Below are positions 20,713 through 30,982 of a DNA stretch of 64,000 nucleotides, piece after piece; the first letter of the stretch is position 1, and every line of letters starts with the position of its first letter. The stretch is from [Haemophilus] ducreyi (GTDB lineage: Bacteria; Pseudomonadota; Gammaproteobacteria; Enterobacterales; Pasteurellaceae). Location of the stretch: positions 62,001 through 126,000 of the forward strand of contig NZ_FOJC01000003.1 in NCBI RefSeq assembly GCF_900109315.1, read 5' to 3'. The position numbers and the translations under genes are program-made. The notes below the pieces were generated by a model. The model was not told the origin of the DNA. It saw nothing but the letters and a program-made list of their open reading frames with translations, and ran no database searches.

Positions 20713-22518
20713 TCATTTTCTATTCTGACAATGTTCTTTAATCAAATTCAAAAATGCGCCACCAAAACGCTCTAATTTTCGCTCACCGACACCATTAATT
20801 TCTAGCATTTCTACGTTACTAAGCGGAAGATATTCTGCCATTTCTTGCAAAGTTGCGTCATTGAATACAACATAAGGAGGGATATTCTCTTTATCGGCAA
20901 TCTGTTTACGTAAGAAACGCAGACGTGCAAATAAATCTTTGTCGTAACGCACAGAGGCTTGTTTTTGAATATACGCATTGGCAGAAAAAGTTAAGCGTGG
21001 CATTGCCAATGCTAATTTTTGCGAACGCAACACTGGGCGTGCTTCTTCTGTCAATTGTAATGATGAATGATTAGTAATATTTTGCTTAATTAAACCTAAA
21101 TGAATAAGTTGATGAATAATACTTAACCAATACGGCGCAGATTGATCTTTGCCAATCCCATAGACAGATAGCTGATCGTGGTTAAACTCTCGGATTCTTT
21201 GATTATTCATTCCACGTAACACGGCAATAATATGCTGTACACCAAACATTTGCCCTGTACGATAAATAACAGATAACACTTTCTGTGCATCTAAAGTCCC
21301 ATCATACTGGCGGGGTGGATTTAAACAAATATCACAATTCTGACAAGGTGCTTGGCGAGATTCACCAAAATAATTTAATAACACTAACCGACGGCACGTT
21401 TGCGATTCAGCAAATGCACCTATTGCTTGTAATTTATGTTGTTTAATTTGGCGCTGATCTGTTTCAGGCTCTTCTAATAAGGTTTTCTCCATCCAAGCAT
21501 AATCACTTGGGTTGTAAAATAGTACTGCTTCAGAAGGCAGATCATCACGCCCTGCTCGTCCTGTTTCTTGGTAATAGGCCTCAATACTACGTGGCAAATC
21601 AAAATGAACAACAAAACGTACATTTGATTTATTAATCCCCATACCAAAGGCAATTGTTGCTACTACAATTTGGATATTGTCTCGCTGAAACGCTTCTTGG
21701 ACCATTTCCCGTTGTTGTACAGGCATTCCTGCGTGATATCCCATTACTGAGATTTTTCGCGCTGCAAGCTTTTCACTGATTTCTTCAACTTTTTTGCGGC
21801 TATTACAATAAATAATACCGCTTTTCCCCTGCTGTCTTAAAATAAATTGCGTTAGTTGTTCTAGTGGTTTAAATTTTTGCTGTACTGTATAACGGATATT
21901 AGGCCGATCAAAACTACCTAGGTAAGTATAAGGATTCGTTAAACATAAATGCTGTAGAATATCCTTACGCGTAGTTGGATCAGCGGTTGCCGTCAAAGCC
22001 ATTAATGGAATACCGACAAAAGTCTTACGTAATCTGCCTAATAATACATATTCAGGACGAAAATCATGCCCCCACTGTGAAACACAATGCGCCTCATCAA
22101 CAACAATTAGACTAATTTTGCAATGAAAAATAAAAGAAAAGAAAGCTTGAGTCATCACTTTCTCGGGTGAAAGGTAGAGTAATTTTAACTGACCAGATAA
22201 GGCTTTCTGTTCGACACGTTGTTGCTCTTCAAATGTTTGGGAGCAATTGATATAACCCGCTTCAATACCATAAGTGAGTAATTGATCCACTTGATCTTTC
22301 ATCAACGAAATAAGCGGGGATATAACTAATGTAATTCCCTCTAGACAAAGTGCAGGGACTTGATAACAAAGTGATTTTCCACCACCGGTTGTCATAATAA
22401 CTAAACAATCTTGTCCAGTTAATACGGCTTCAATAACTTCTTGTTGTCCGTTGCGGAAATGTTGATAACCAAAAATGTTATTTAAAACATCTTTTGCCTT
22501 AGAAAATAGTTCTTGCAT
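20713..22518 (-). CDS. recQ: ATP-dependent DNA helicase RecQ
   Basis: RecQ unwinds DNA 3' to 5' in recombination and repair. The 601-residue protein carries the full set of parts: FGYQHFRNGQQEVIEAVLTG (motif 0 and Q region), MTTGGGKSLCYQVPAL (Walker A), VVDEAHCVSQWGHDFRPEY (Walker B DEAH box and aromatic loop), the helicase C-terminal motif YYQETGRAGRDDLPSEA, the zinc-binding cysteines CRRLVLLNYFGE and CQNCDIC, a winged-helix domain, and a C-terminal HRDC domain (about 525-601). The ATG at 22518 is the natural start. cyaY lies 35 bases upstream in the same direction. Confidence 0.96.
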   Translation of the reverse strand: MQELFSKAKDVLNNIFGYQHFRNGQQEVIEAVLTGQDCLVIMTTGGGKSLCYQVPALCLEGITLVISPLISLMKDQVDQLLTYGIEAGYINCSQTFEEQQRVEQKALSGQLKLLYLSPEKVMTQAFFSFIFHCKISLIVVDEAHCVSQWGHDFRPEYVLLGRLRKTFVGIPLMALTATADPTTRKDILQHLCLTNPYTYLGSFDRPNIRYTVQQKFKPLEQLTQFILRQQGKSGIIYCNSRKKVEEISEKLAARKISVMGYHAGMPVQQREMVQEAFQRDNIQIVVATIAFGMGINKSNVRFVVHFDLPRSIEAYYQETGRAGRDDLPSEAVLFYNPSDYAWMEKTLLEEPETDQRQIKQHKLQAIGAFAESQTCRRLVLLNYFGESRQAPCQNCDICLNPPRQYDGTLDAQKVLSVIYRTGQMFGVQHIIAVLRGMNNQRIREFNHDQLSVYGIGKDQSAPYWLSIIHQLIHLGLIKQNITNHSSLQLTEEARPVLRSQKLALAMPRLTFSANAYIQKQASVRYDKDLFARLRFLRKQIADKENIPPYVVFNDATLQEMAEYLPLSNVEMLEINGVGERKLERFGGAFLNLIKEHCQNRK

Positions 22519-22553
22519 CTGTGATTAATTACATTGCTTTTTTACATAAGCAT

Positions 22554-22859
22554 TTAAAAAGAAATGCGTTCCCCGTGGCGAGCAAATGCCTCTTGCAGAT
22601 GATCCCAAAAATTACGCTTTTCAGCAGTTATCCATTGACCATCAATATATTTAAAATGGAATCCGCCCAGCTTGCTTGCCAACCATAGCTCTAACATTGC
22701 TTCTTGCTTATTAATAATAATCTGCGAGTCATCATCAAAAGTGAGCGTGCAAACTGCGCCATGAATCTCGGTATCGACCGCTAAATCAGCTTCATCAATT
22801 TTTTCTTCAATTTTATGCCAAGTTTCTTCAACTAATTGATGGAAATGCGTTGTATTCAT
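22554..22859 (-). CDS. cyaY: Frataxin-like iron-sulfur assembly protein CyaY
   Basis: CyaY is the bacterial frataxin: it binds iron and modulates the IscS cysteine desulfurase. The 101-residue protein has the frataxin fold sequence with the acidic first helix (EETWHKIEEKIDEADLAV), the beta-sheet core CTLTFDDDSQIIINKQ, and the conserved EAMLELWLASKLGGFHF and GERIS ending. The length is normal. It lies between recQ and a broken glycosyltransferase gene on the same strand. Confidence 0.94.
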   Translation of the reverse strand: MNTTHFHQLVEETWHKIEEKIDEADLAVDTEIHGAVCTLTFDDDSQIIINKQEAMLELWLASKLGGFHFKYIDGQWITAEKRNFWDHLQEAFARHGERISF

Positions 22860-22910
22860 ATTTATTCCTAATAATTACTATTATTTCTTGTTGTAATAAC
22901 GAGCGTTAAG

Positions 22911-23701
22911 TTATTTAAAACGTACTTTTTTCAAAAAAAATGCCTTTTTTAGTCTTTTAAAAGGGCGAAGAATTTCACGATAAATTTTGGCTAAAATATT
23001 TATTTTTATTTTACTTTTTTCTAAAGCTTTACTATTATGAATATCACGTTCTATTTTCAGAGCACTTTCAAAATGCTCTTTTGAATTTAATAGAAAATCT
23101 TGAATACCAACACTTGGAAGTAACATCCAAACAATATAATTAGAATCTTTTAAATAATCTTTAAAGATAATCATATCTATTGGCAATGCTTCAAGCTTAT
23201 CTAAGCGACTAAGTAAATATTCAATACCGATTTTGGTCACGATATAGCTAGCAGTTCCAGCATCTATTCCATTTAACTTATATAACTTCCGCGACATATA
23301 TTTTTTACTGCGAAAAAAGAAGTTTTAACCCGCTTAAAATGCTTTTCTAATTTTACTAAATGCACATTTGTATCTATATAGTGGCTATCTAAGAATGCAG
23401 ATGCATTATGGCCTAAATGAATATCATCTTCGAATATACAAATGTAATCTAATTGCTTTTCTTTCGCTAACCGCCATAAAGCAATATGGCTTAATGCACA
23501 GGCTATCTCATTTTTCGTTAAGCTACTATTTGAAATATCGCAGTTAAATTCCTTAGCTTTCTCTTCAATTAAATCGAGTGTAATCGCATCAAAAAATTGA
23601 AATGGAATATTGTGTTTAGCGAACTCTTGAATAATATGTTGCCTACGCGCATCTGCTGTTTTTAAACTAATAACATAATTATGCTGGTGTATATTCTGCA
23701 T
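22911..23701 (-). pseudogene. Family 25 glycosyltransferase (LPS biosynthesis), split by a -1 frameshift
   Basis: The upstream frame (23701-23273, 142 residues) has the family 25 start [15 protein letters not shown], the [10 protein letters not shown] segment and the acidic motif CIFEDDI. The downstream frame (23297-22911, 128 residues) continues with [19 protein letters not shown], the family's next conserved block (G-T-A-x-Y-I). Together they make one protein of about 263 residues, so one base is missing in the zero frame. The shift point contains two in-frame slippery heptamers: T-TTT-TTC (T-run at 23313-23318) and, 12 bases later, A-AAA-AAT (A-run at 23301-23306). A -1 slip at either restores the full protein. 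The gene starts 14 bases after tsaD with an AGAGAA ribosome site. It may be a pseudogene, a phase-variable gene, or expressed by slippage; the sequence alone cannot tell. Confidence 0.8.
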
Positions 23702-23715
23702 AAAAAATTCTCTTT

Positions 23716-24762
23716 TTAAACTTTATGGTGCGCTGATAATTTTAATAAGGTTGTCATTGGCCAACGAGGCTTTACACTTACACTTAAATCCGTTTTTTCC
23801 CCTTTTTTCAAGCGAATAAAACCGGTATAGGCAATCATTGCCCCATTATCTGTACAAAATTGAGGACGAGGATAATAGACTTGACCTTTTAATGCTTGCA
23901 TCATAGTAGCTAATTCTGCACGTAACTGTTTATTAGCACTTACACCGCCCGCCATAACTAAACGGTTATAGCCTGTTTGCTGTAATGCTCGCTTACATTT
24001 AATAATAATCGTATCCACAACAGCTTGCTGAAATGCGTGTGCAATATCACAACGCGTTTGTTCATTTAACTGACCATTTTCACCTAACTGAGCATTAATC
24101 GTATTTGCTGCAAAGGTTTTCAAACCAGATAAACTAAAGTCTAAACCTGGCCTATCCGTCATTGGACGAGGAAAAACAAAACGATTCGGCGTACCTTTTT
24201 CCGCTAATTGCGATAAAGCAACACCAGCAGGGTAATCCAAACCAAGCAATTTACCCGTTTTATCAAAAGCTTCTCCCGCAGCATCATCTATTGATTCGCC
24301 TAAAATTTCATATTCACCTACACCCGCTACTTTAATTAATTGTGTATGCCCACCTGAAATCAACAGCGCAATAAAGGGAAATTCAGGAGAATTTTCTTCT
24401 AGCATAGGTGCCATTAAATGCCCTTCCATATGATGTACAGCTAATGCGGGAACATTCCAAGCATAAGCTAATGCACGTGCAATAGTGGCACCAACAAGCA
24501 AAGCTCCAACTAGCCCTGGTCCAGCCGTATAAGCAATGCCATCAATCTCAGAAGCGGTTAAATTTGCTTCTTTTAATGCCGCTTGAATCAAAGGTAATGT
24601 TTTACGGATATGATCTCGTGAAGCTAACTCGGGAACCACACCACCATAATCAGCATGCATCTCAATTTGGCTATAAAGTTGATTTGCAATTAGACCTCGT
24701 TGCTCATCATAAATAGCAACACCAGTTTCATCACATGAAGTTTCAATTCCTAAAATTCGCAT
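23716..24762 (-). CDS. tsaD: tRNA N6-threonylcarbamoyladenosine (t6A) transferase subunit TsaD
   Basis: TsaD transfers the threonylcarbamoyl group onto A37 of ANN-decoding tRNAs, in a complex with TsaB and TsaE. The 348-residue protein begins [19 protein letters not shown] (ASKHA ATPase fold), and has the metal histidines in [11 protein letters not shown] and the phosphate loops [10 protein letters not shown] and [12 protein letters not shown]. TsaE is encoded at 38507-39007 in this window. The broken family 25 glycosyltransferase follows at once, probably co-transcribed. Confidence 0.96.
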   Translation of the reverse strand: MRILGIETSCDETGVAIYDEQRGLIANQLYSQIEMHADYGGVVPELASRDHIRKTLPLIQAALKEANLTASEIDGIAYTAGPGLVGALLVGATIARALAYAWNVPALAVHHMEGHLMAPMLEENSPEFPFIALLISGGHTQLIKVAGVGEYEILGESIDDAAGEAFDKTGKLLGLDYPAGVALSQLAEKGTPNRFVFPRPMTDRPGLDFSLSGLKTFAANTINAQLGENGQLNEQTRCDIAHAFQQAVVDTIIIKCKRALQQTGYNRLVMAGGVSANKQLRAELATMMQALKGQVYYPRPQFCTDNGAMIAYTGFIRLKKGEKTDLSVSVKPRWPMTTLLKLSAHHKV

Positions 24763-24846
24763 TATGTTCGTCTAATTAATTAAATAGGGAAAGGGGCATT
24801 ATCTCAAATAACGCCCCTTATTAAGTTAATATTATGATAGAACTAC

Positions 24847-25629
24847 TTAGAATTGCTTAGTATATTCTGGCTTAGTAATTTTAGGGAATACTTTTGCTTT
24901 ATTCATTTCAATCAACTCTGTGACTTTTGCCTCTGAATCTTTTAATCCCATTCTCTGATATGCTTTTTGCATATAAGGTAACGCATCAAAGGTTGGCTTA
25001 CTTGCAGGATAAAAACGAATCATTTCTTCAACACGATTTACGACCGCAACAGATGCATTACGTTTATCATAAAATTTTACAATAGATAATTCATGCTCTG
25101 CCATACGATTCAATAAATAAACCATCCACTGTTGAGCATCATTTACATATTGGCTTTGTGGATAATTTCTCACAATCATTTGGAAATTTCCATAAGCATT
25201 ACGAATGCTCTCAATTGTGCGCGAAGAACGATTTACGTGGAAGAAATCCTGAATAAAGTTATCTCCTAAGCGAACATTACTTAACCCGACTAAATAATAC
25301 ACATAATCCATATTATTACTGTTTGGATAAGCACGTACAAAACGTTCAGCTAGGTCTAGTGCTTTATAATATTCACCGGTTTTATAATGAGCAAAAATTA
25401 AACTTAATTGAATTTGTTCACCAAATAAACTCGCTTGTACGTTTCTTGAACCCATCTTTTCAAAAGATGCAATAGCAGAGGCATAATCACCTTTTTCTAA
25501 TTGAGTTTGTGCTTGAGTATAAAGCGCTTGTGCTGAAAGTATTTCTTGCTCTGTTTGATTTTGATTTGAACAACCTATAACTAATAATCCCGCTAAAACA
25601 AGCGATACAAGAGAATTCAATTTACGCAT
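24847..25629 (-). CDS. bamD: Outer membrane protein assembly lipoprotein BamD
   Basis: BamD is an essential lipoprotein of the BAM complex that inserts beta-barrel proteins into the outer membrane. The 260-residue protein starts at the ATG at 25629 with a lipoprotein signal peptide ([20 protein letters not shown]; cleavage before Cys20) and continues with five TPR-like repeats, including [19 protein letters not shown] and [20 protein letters not shown]. The frame is open upstream to 25701, but that extension would bury the signal peptide. It is divergent from rluD, as in E. coli, where it was once called comL. Confidence 0.94.
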   Translation of the reverse strand: MRKLNSLVSLVLAGLLVIGCSNQNQTEQEILSAQALYTQAQTQLEKGDYASAIASFEKMGSRNVQASLFGEQIQLSLIFAHYKTGEYYKALDLAERFVRAYPNSNNMDYVYYLVGLSNVRLGDNFIQDFFHVNRSSRTIESIRNAYGNFQMIVRNYPQSQYVNDAQQWMVYLLNRMAEHELSIVKFYDKRNASVAVVNRVEEMIRFYPASKPTFDALPYMQKAYQRMGLKDSEAKVTELIEMNKAKVFPKITKPEYTKQF

Positions 25630-25782
25630 ATGATTTTTACCTATAAAAAGTGTGTGCCATGAAAAAAGTAATGTACAATGGTAGCATTTGACCAATGGCA
25701 CTTTGCTAAGTTCATAAAAAATAATGGTATTTTATAGCACATTACTAAATAAGCAACAGACAAATTTTGGAATTTATATTTA

Positions 25783-26760
25783 ATGACACAACAAATGACT
25801 TTAACAGCAGAAATTTCTGCAGATTTATTAGGTTATCGCCTTGATCAAGCACTTGCTCAACTTTTTCCTGACTACTCTCGCTCACGAATAAAAGTTTGGA
25901 TTGAAAATGATTTGGTGAAAGTGAACGGTATCATTGTAAATAGAGCACGCGAAAAAGTGTTTGGCGGAGAACAAATTGAAATCCAAGCAGAAATTGAAGA
26001 AGAAATTCACTTTGAGCCACAAAATATCCCGCTTAATATTATCCACGAAGACGATGATATTATTATAATAAATAAACCGAAAAACCTCGTTGTTCACCCC
26101 GGCGCTGGCAATCCAGATGGGACGGTTTTAAACGCTTTATTATATTACTATCCACCTATTGCAGAAGTGCCACGAGCAGGAATTATTCATCGCTTAGATA
26201 AAGACACCACAGGATTAATGGTCGTTGCAAAAAATATTCCAGCGCAAACCCATTTAGTTACGGCGTTACAAAAACGTCGTATTACACGTGAATATGAAGC
26301 CATCGCAAGTGGAATCATGACACAAGGTGGCAAAGTTGATGAACCAATGGCACGTCACCCAACAAAACGGACCGCTATGGCAGTACATCCAATGGGTAAG
26401 CCTGCCATCACTCACTATCGTATTATGGAACGATTCCGCAACTATACACGTTTAAGGCTACGCTTAGAAACAGGTCGAACACATCAAATTAGAGTACATA
26501 TGGCGCACATTGCTCATCCATTATTAGGCGATCAGTTATACGGAGGAAGACCTAGACCCCCGAAAGGAAGCAGTGAAGCATTCCTTACCGTGTTACGCGC
26601 TTTTCAACGGCAAGCATTACATGCCACTATGTTACGCTTAGAACACCCTATTAACAGTGAATTAATAGAATGTCACGCTCCATTACCTGCTGATTTTGTT
26701 GAGCTAATTGAGGCACTTAAAACAGATTATCAACGTTATAAAGAGGACTTATATTATTAA
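25783..26760 (+). CDS. rluD: 23S rRNA pseudouridine synthase RluD
   Basis: RluD makes pseudouridines 1911, 1915 and 1917 in helix 69 of 23S rRNA, which matter for ribosome function. The 325-residue protein has an N-terminal S4 RNA-binding domain (RLDQALAQLFPDYSRSRIKV, about residues 17-75) and a pseudouridine synthase domain with the catalytic aspartate in HRLDKDTTGLMVVAK and the later RTHQIRVHMAHIAHPLLGD. It matches the RluD rather than the RluC length and start. It is divergent from bamD. Confidence 0.94.
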   Translation: MTQQMTLTAEISADLLGYRLDQALAQLFPDYSRSRIKVWIENDLVKVNGIIVNRAREKVFGGEQIEIQAEIEEEIHFEPQNIPLNIIHEDDDIIIINKPKNLVVHPGAGNPDGTVLNALLYYYPPIAEVPRAGIIHRLDKDTTGLMVVAKNIPAQTHLVTALQKRRITREYEAIASGIMTQGGKVDEPMARHPTKRTAMAVHPMGKPAITHYRIMERFRNYTRLRLRLETGRTHQIRVHMAHIAHPLLGDQLYGGRPRPPKGSSEAFLTVLRAFQRQALHATMLRLEHPINSELIECHAPLPADFVELIEALKTDYQRYKEDLYY

Positions 26761-26767
26761 GCAATAT

Positions 26768-27478
26768 CTACGTCATCACTAAACAGGCTAAAAATAACAG
26801 CATTATCGGGAATTCTAATAACCCTATTTTTTTTATATTCCAAGCAAAACTCGGTACCATAATGGCGCGCGCTAAACTCACAATATACGCTAAAAATAAC
26901 CAAATATGCCCGCCTAAAATATAGTTGATCGCTAAAATTAAATGTATCGCAATGCTCAATTCCATATATAGCGGCTGCTTTCGTTCACGAACCATACTTT
27001 TAACATAAAAAGTAGCCGCAATAAAAAATAATGTTGGGTGGAGCAAGATGCCCCAATTTACCTGTTCAGTCGCGAGATAAAAGCTAGCCATACCCATTAC
27101 ACCAAAGGTCAAATAACCCGCAATATCATTCACTAAATGCCGTTCATTCTGCTGTTTAGCATAATAAATTTGAATTATTGCAAGCGGTAAAATTAGCCCT
27201 AAAAACTGCAAGATCGTTGGTTTCTGCCATAAAACAGGCAAAACAAATAACAAACTTAAGCTGGCATAAATCACTGCCCATTTTTTATTACGTGCGGTCG
27301 GTTTTTTACTAAATAGCGAAAAAAATGGATAAGAAAATAGGTATAAGAATAGCCAAGATAACGCAAGCCAACTGTGATTTATTATTGGTTTAGCCGCAAA
27401 CATACCATATACAAATGGAATGCTTGCCATAACTAATGCACCATGCTGATTTGAAATAACGGGGTTAACTTTATACAT
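26768..27478 (-). CDS. YwiC-like integral membrane protein
   Basis: This 236-residue protein is almost entirely membrane segments (about eight to nine helices) and begins NPVISNQHGALVMASIPFVYG. The QHGA motif right after the N-terminus and the later ERHLVNDIAGYLTFGVMGMA are the hallmarks of the YwiC-like family, whose function is not known. The stop codon is only 7 bases from the rluD stop, so the two genes converge. A family 2 glycosyltransferase lies 46 bases upstream on the same strand, so they may be co-transcribed. I infer no function. Confidence 0.75.
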   Translation of the reverse strand: MYKVNPVISNQHGALVMASIPFVYGMFAAKPIINHSWLALSWLFLYLFSYPFFSLFSKKPTARNKKWAVIYASLSLLFVLPVLWQKPTILQFLGLILPLAIIQIYYAKQQNERHLVNDIAGYLTFGVMGMASFYLATEQVNWGILLHPTLFFIAATFYVKSMVRERKQPLYMELSIAIHLILAINYILGGHIWLFLAYIVSLARAIMVPSFAWNIKKIGLLEFPIMLLFLACLVMT

Positions 27479-27524
27479 AACATTTATTGTTTAAAATTAG
27501 CAGATTATTGAGCGGTTATTAATG

Positions 27525-28523
27525 TTAAATAACAGACGGATATCCATTGGGGAACAGAAATTTTCTAAAAATACGTTTCTTATATTTAAAACTTAACTGA
27601 TGAAATATATCCAATGAATAGATTTTTAACAAATCGCGAAAACGATATTCTGATAATGAAGTCGCTAAGGACCAAAATAATTCTTGTTTATTTGCTACTG
27701 TTAAGCTTAATTCTATTTGTGGGCTAAAAATACTAAACAGATCGTGTATAGTTAATTTTTCCGGTAACTGAATGCCATATTGTTGTAAGTAATGAGAAAT
27801 GGCTTCTCGTTTGATTTTTTTAGCAATACTTCTTTGTTTTTGATTATACGCTGAAGACACTTGCGTAGCATGTAATCGATATTTAACTAATGCTAATGCC
27901 TTAGGATAAGTTCTCATTTTACCTAGCTTAGAAACCTCAAACCAAAACTTATAATCTTCCGCATGAATATAATCAGGATCAAACCTTAAACCATATTCAC
28001 TGAATACTTTTCTTCGAACTAATGCAACGTTATTATGGACAGGGTTACCAAATAACATACGTTGGCTAATTGCCTCCGACGAGATTGGATTTTCGGCGAT
28101 CTTACCATGCTTACGCGATCTACTTAATTTACTACCATTGCCTTTTTCTGCTAAAAACTCTAAATAAGCACTAATAGCAATCGTCTCCGGTGAATTATCT
28201 AGCTCACGCATTAATGTTTCAATCCAATGTATATCGACAATATCATCTGAATCTGTACGTGCAATGATTTCCCCTTGGCAATATTGAATGCCAATATTTA
28301 ATGATTTACTCGTCCCTTGATTGACAATATTATCAATAATCTTGACTCTTGGATCCTTAGCTTCAAATTGACGTAATTTAGCTAATGTTCCATCTGTTGA
28401 ACCATCATTAACAACAATAATCTCAAGGTTTTTATAGGTTTGCGCAATAACCGCATTTAAACATTCATCAATATATTTTTCTACATTATAAGCACAAATC
28501 AAAACTGACACTAAAGTTGTCAT
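27525..28523 (-). CDS. Family 2 glycosyltransferase, probably lipooligosaccharide synthesis
   Basis: The 332-residue protein has the GT-A fold of family 2: SVLICAYNVEKYIDECL at the N-terminus, IIVVNDGSTDGTLAKLRQF, and the metal-binding DSDD in ARTDSDDIVDIHW, followed by a HAEDYKFWFEVSKLG segment holding the catalytic-base region. It resembles the Haemophilus lipooligosaccharide transferases such as LsgF or LgtA, but the sugar and acceptor cannot be read from sequence. I chose the ATG at 28523 because a strong GAGGGG ribosome site sits just upstream; an ATG at 28538 would place that site inside the gene. No membrane helix is seen, so it is probably a peripheral cytoplasmic enzyme. Confidence 0.85.
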   Translation of the reverse strand: MTTLVSVLICAYNVEKYIDECLNAVIAQTYKNLEIIVVNDGSTDGTLAKLRQFEAKDPRVKIIDNIVNQGTSKSLNIGIQYCQGEIIARTDSDDIVDIHWIETLMRELDNSPETIAISAYLEFLAEKGNGSKLSRSRKHGKIAENPISSEAISQRMLFGNPVHNNVALVRRKVFSEYGLRFDPDYIHAEDYKFWFEVSKLGKMRTYPKALALVKYRLHATQVSSAYNQKQRSIAKKIKREAISHYLQQYGIQLPEKLTIHDLFSIFSPQIELSLTVANKQELFWSLATSLSEYRFRDLLKIYSLDIFHQLSFKYKKRIFRKFLFPNGYPSVI

Positions 28524-28598
28524 TCTTACCCCTCTCATTTTTGTTAGCCAGAAATCATGTTATTTAACTATTTCTAGAGCTTAAGCACGGCCATTCAA

Positions 28599-28629
28599 AA
28601 GAAAGGCGACTATTTCAGTCGCCTTTCTT
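28599..28629. terminator. pfkA terminator
   Basis: AAGAAAGGCGACT (28599-28611) and AGTCGCCTTTCTT (28617-28629) form a perfect 13-bp stem with a 5-base loop, T-rich on both sides. It ends the pfkA transcript on the minus strand. Confidence 0.9.
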
Positions 28630-28642
28630 ATTTTAAGCAAAA

Positions 28643-29617
28643 TTAGGCTAATTTACTAGCTGCTTCAAATATATCCTGTTTAAATGGACGTCGCATATTA
28701 TTAATTGCATCAATAATATCATGATGCACTAAATGCTCATTTTGAATGCCGACACAACGACCACCAAAACCTTGACGTAATAAATCAACCGCATAGACTC
28801 CCATACGGGAGGCTAAAATACGATCAAATGGACAAGGTGAACCCCCTCGTTGTATATGCCCTAACACGGTAGCCCGTGTTTCATGACCAAATTTTTTTTC
28901 TAATTCTCTTGCCAATTGATGCACATCTGTCATTAATTCCGTAATAGCAATAATTGCGTGGCGTTTACCTTTGCGGAAATTATCAGCAATACTATGAATA
29001 AGCGATTCTTTATCTAAACCTTTTTCTGGCACAATAATATATTCACAACCACCGGCTAATGCTGCACTAATGGTTAAATCACCACAATGGCGTCCCATAA
29101 TTTCTACAATCGAAATACGCTGGTGTGAGGTAGAAGTATCACGTAAACGGTCAATTACCTCAACGGCCGTTTGTAAAGCGGTTTGATAACCAATAGTATA
29201 ATCAGTGCCAACAATATCATTATCAATTGTGCCCGGCAAGCCTATACACGGATAACCAAATTCTTCCGTGAGTAATTTAGCGCCCATATAAGATCCGTCA
29301 CCGCCAATCACCACCAAAGCATCAATTTCATATTTTGCTAAAATCTTAACCGCTTGTTTGCGAACCTCAATATCTTTAAATTGTGGAAAACGTGCCGAAC
29401 CTAAAAAAGTACCACCACGGTTAATAATTTCCGAGACAGAACGGCGATCTAATGGAATCACTTTATCGTGATACAAACCATAATAGCCATCTTGAACACC
29501 GAAGATTTCTAGACCTTCATTTAATGCTGCTCGAACCACACCACGAATCGCCGCATTCATACCAGGAGCATCACCACCACTGGTCAACACTGCAATTTTC
29601 TTGATTTCTTTAGCCAT
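28643..29617 (-). CDS. pfkA: ATP-dependent 6-phosphofructokinase
   Basis: PfkA phosphorylates fructose 6-phosphate to fructose 1,6-bisphosphate, the committed step of glycolysis. The 324-residue protein has the ATP-binding [19 protein letters not shown], the substrate-binding and catalytic [18 protein letters not shown] (the aspartate in TIDND is the base) and MGRHCGDLT. The start is the ATG at 29617 ([15 protein letters not shown]) with AAGGTG upstream. The frame is open to 29656, but that part is not conserved. Enolase and pyruvate kinase are also in this window, but far apart. Confidence 0.97.
   Translation of the reverse strand: MAKEIKKIAVLTSGGDAPGMNAAIRGVVRAALNEGLEIFGVQDGYYGLYHDKVIPLDRRSVSEIINRGGTFLGSARFPQFKDIEVRKQAVKILAKYEIDALVVIGGDGSYMGAKLLTEEFGYPCIGLPGTIDNDIVGTDYTIGYQTALQTAVEVIDRLRDTSTSHQRISIVEIMGRHCGDLTISAALAGGCEYIIVPEKGLDKESLIHSIADNFRKGKRHAIIAITELMTDVHQLARELEKKFGHETRATVLGHIQRGGSPCPFDRILASRMGVYAVDLLRQGFGGRCVGIQNEHLVHHDIIDAINNMRRPFKQDIFEAASKLA
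29349..29357 (-). repeat. DNA uptake signal sequence within pfkA
   Basis: Perfect ACAAGCGGT on the minus strand, inside the pfkA coding sequence (encoding part of KQAVKIL). Confidence 0.75.
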
Positions 29618-29725
29618 ATTAGACACCTTTCTAATCATTAAAAATTGAAAATACACCCGCTTAGTTGCTTAAAAGGTTACCCTATTTAGGGTATAGCGCC
29701 TAGCAAAACTTAATTTTTTTTTGAT

Positions 29726-30928
29726 CTAATCAGCCAAAAGCGTAAATGCCACCTCTAGTGCCTCAAATAAGCGGTTTAAATCTTGTGCTTGATTATAGGG
29801 CGCAAGCGAAATCCTCAAGGTACCCGGCTGATTTAAATGGGCTAAATAGGGCTTAGCACAATGTTCACCACTACGTATAGCCACTTTGCTTTCCGCCATA
29901 ATCGCAGCAATATCTGCATGATGAATGCGATCCACTGCAAAACTAATAATGGTTATGGGTTTGTCACAAAACAGCCGTATATTTGAGTAGCCTGTCAATC
30001 GTTGATAGGCTTGTATGGATAATTGCTTCACCGCTTGGTTTAATGTATCCATATCCCACTTTGTCAACCATTGCAACACTTTACCAAAACCAATGATACC
30101 GGCAATATTTGGCGTACCGGCTTCTAAACGATAAGGCAACTCAGCTAATTCAAGATGATCAATCGAAACATCATTCAGCATTTTACCACCAAAAAAAAGC
30201 GGTCTAATTTGGGCTAAACTTTGCACCTTGCCCATCAAGACACCCACCCCTGTTGGCCCATACATTTTATGTGCGGAAAATGTATAGAAGTCGGCACCTA
30301 ACCGCTGTACATCTATCCTTTCACTACAGACCGCCTGAGCACAATCTAACAAAATTTTTGCAGATGAATATTGTCGGATAATAGGGATCAGCGATTCAAC
30401 CGGCTGACGGATTCCTGTCACATTCGAAACCAAATTTAACGCCACTATTTTGGTTTTGGTTGATAATACCTGCTTTAGTTGCTCTACGGTTAACTCAAGA
30501 TTGGCTGACACAGATACAATAATTAATTTAGCTTGCGTTTGCATAGCAAGCTGTTGCCAAGGAATAAAATTAGCATGATGCTCTGCAATCGAAATAATAA
30601 TTTCATCACCCGCATTTAAACTATAAGCTAATCCACTTGCCACTAAATTAATCGAATGTGTTGTGCCACTAGTCCAAATGACACCCTCTGCGGACTCAAC
30701 ATTAAACCACTTTGCCACTAACTGCCGCGCTAACTCATAGTCTTGCGTTTGGGCTAAATCATATTGACTACGATGAACCGATCCCGCTGAAGCATAAAAA
30801 TCACTCATAGCCTCTATTAATACTGTCGGTTTTAAGGTGGTCGCTGCCGAGTCTAAATAACTCCATTCTGCATACTGCGTAAAAAAAGGAAATTGTTGTC
30901 TAAATCCAGCAACTAGTTGTTCACTCAT
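29726..30928 (-). CDS. csdA: Cysteine desulfurase, SufS/CsdA type
   Basis: This PLP enzyme releases sulfur from L-cysteine as an enzyme-bound persulfide for iron-sulfur clusters and other uses. The 400-residue protein has the N-terminal YLDSAATTLKP, the PLP-contacting AEHHANFIPWQ, the Schiff-base lysine in FSAHKMYGPTGVGVL and the catalytic cysteine in RSGEHCAKPYL. The short loop around that cysteine marks the SufS/CsdA class, not IscS. No csdE, sufE or suf genes are adjacent, so I cannot separate CsdA from a lone SufS with certainty. It lies upstream of pfkA on the same strand with a 108-base gap. Confidence 0.85.
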   Translation of the reverse strand: MSEQLVAGFRQQFPFFTQYAEWSYLDSAATTLKPTVLIEAMSDFYASAGSVHRSQYDLAQTQDYELARQLVAKWFNVESAEGVIWTSGTTHSINLVASGLAYSLNAGDEIIISIAEHHANFIPWQQLAMQTQAKLIIVSVSANLELTVEQLKQVLSTKTKIVALNLVSNVTGIRQPVESLIPIIRQYSSAKILLDCAQAVCSERIDVQRLGADFYTFSAHKMYGPTGVGVLMGKVQSLAQIRPLFFGGKMLNDVSIDHLELAELPYRLEAGTPNIAGIIGFGKVLQWLTKWDMDTLNQAVKQLSIQAYQRLTGYSNIRLFCDKPITIISFAVDRIHHADIAAIMAESKVAIRSGEHCAKPYLAHLNQPGTLRISLAPYNQAQDLNRLFEALEVAFTLLAD

Positions 30929-30982
30929 ATTCCATAATCCTTTATAAACGTATCGCTTAATCGTATTTTGCTTATCTCAATT

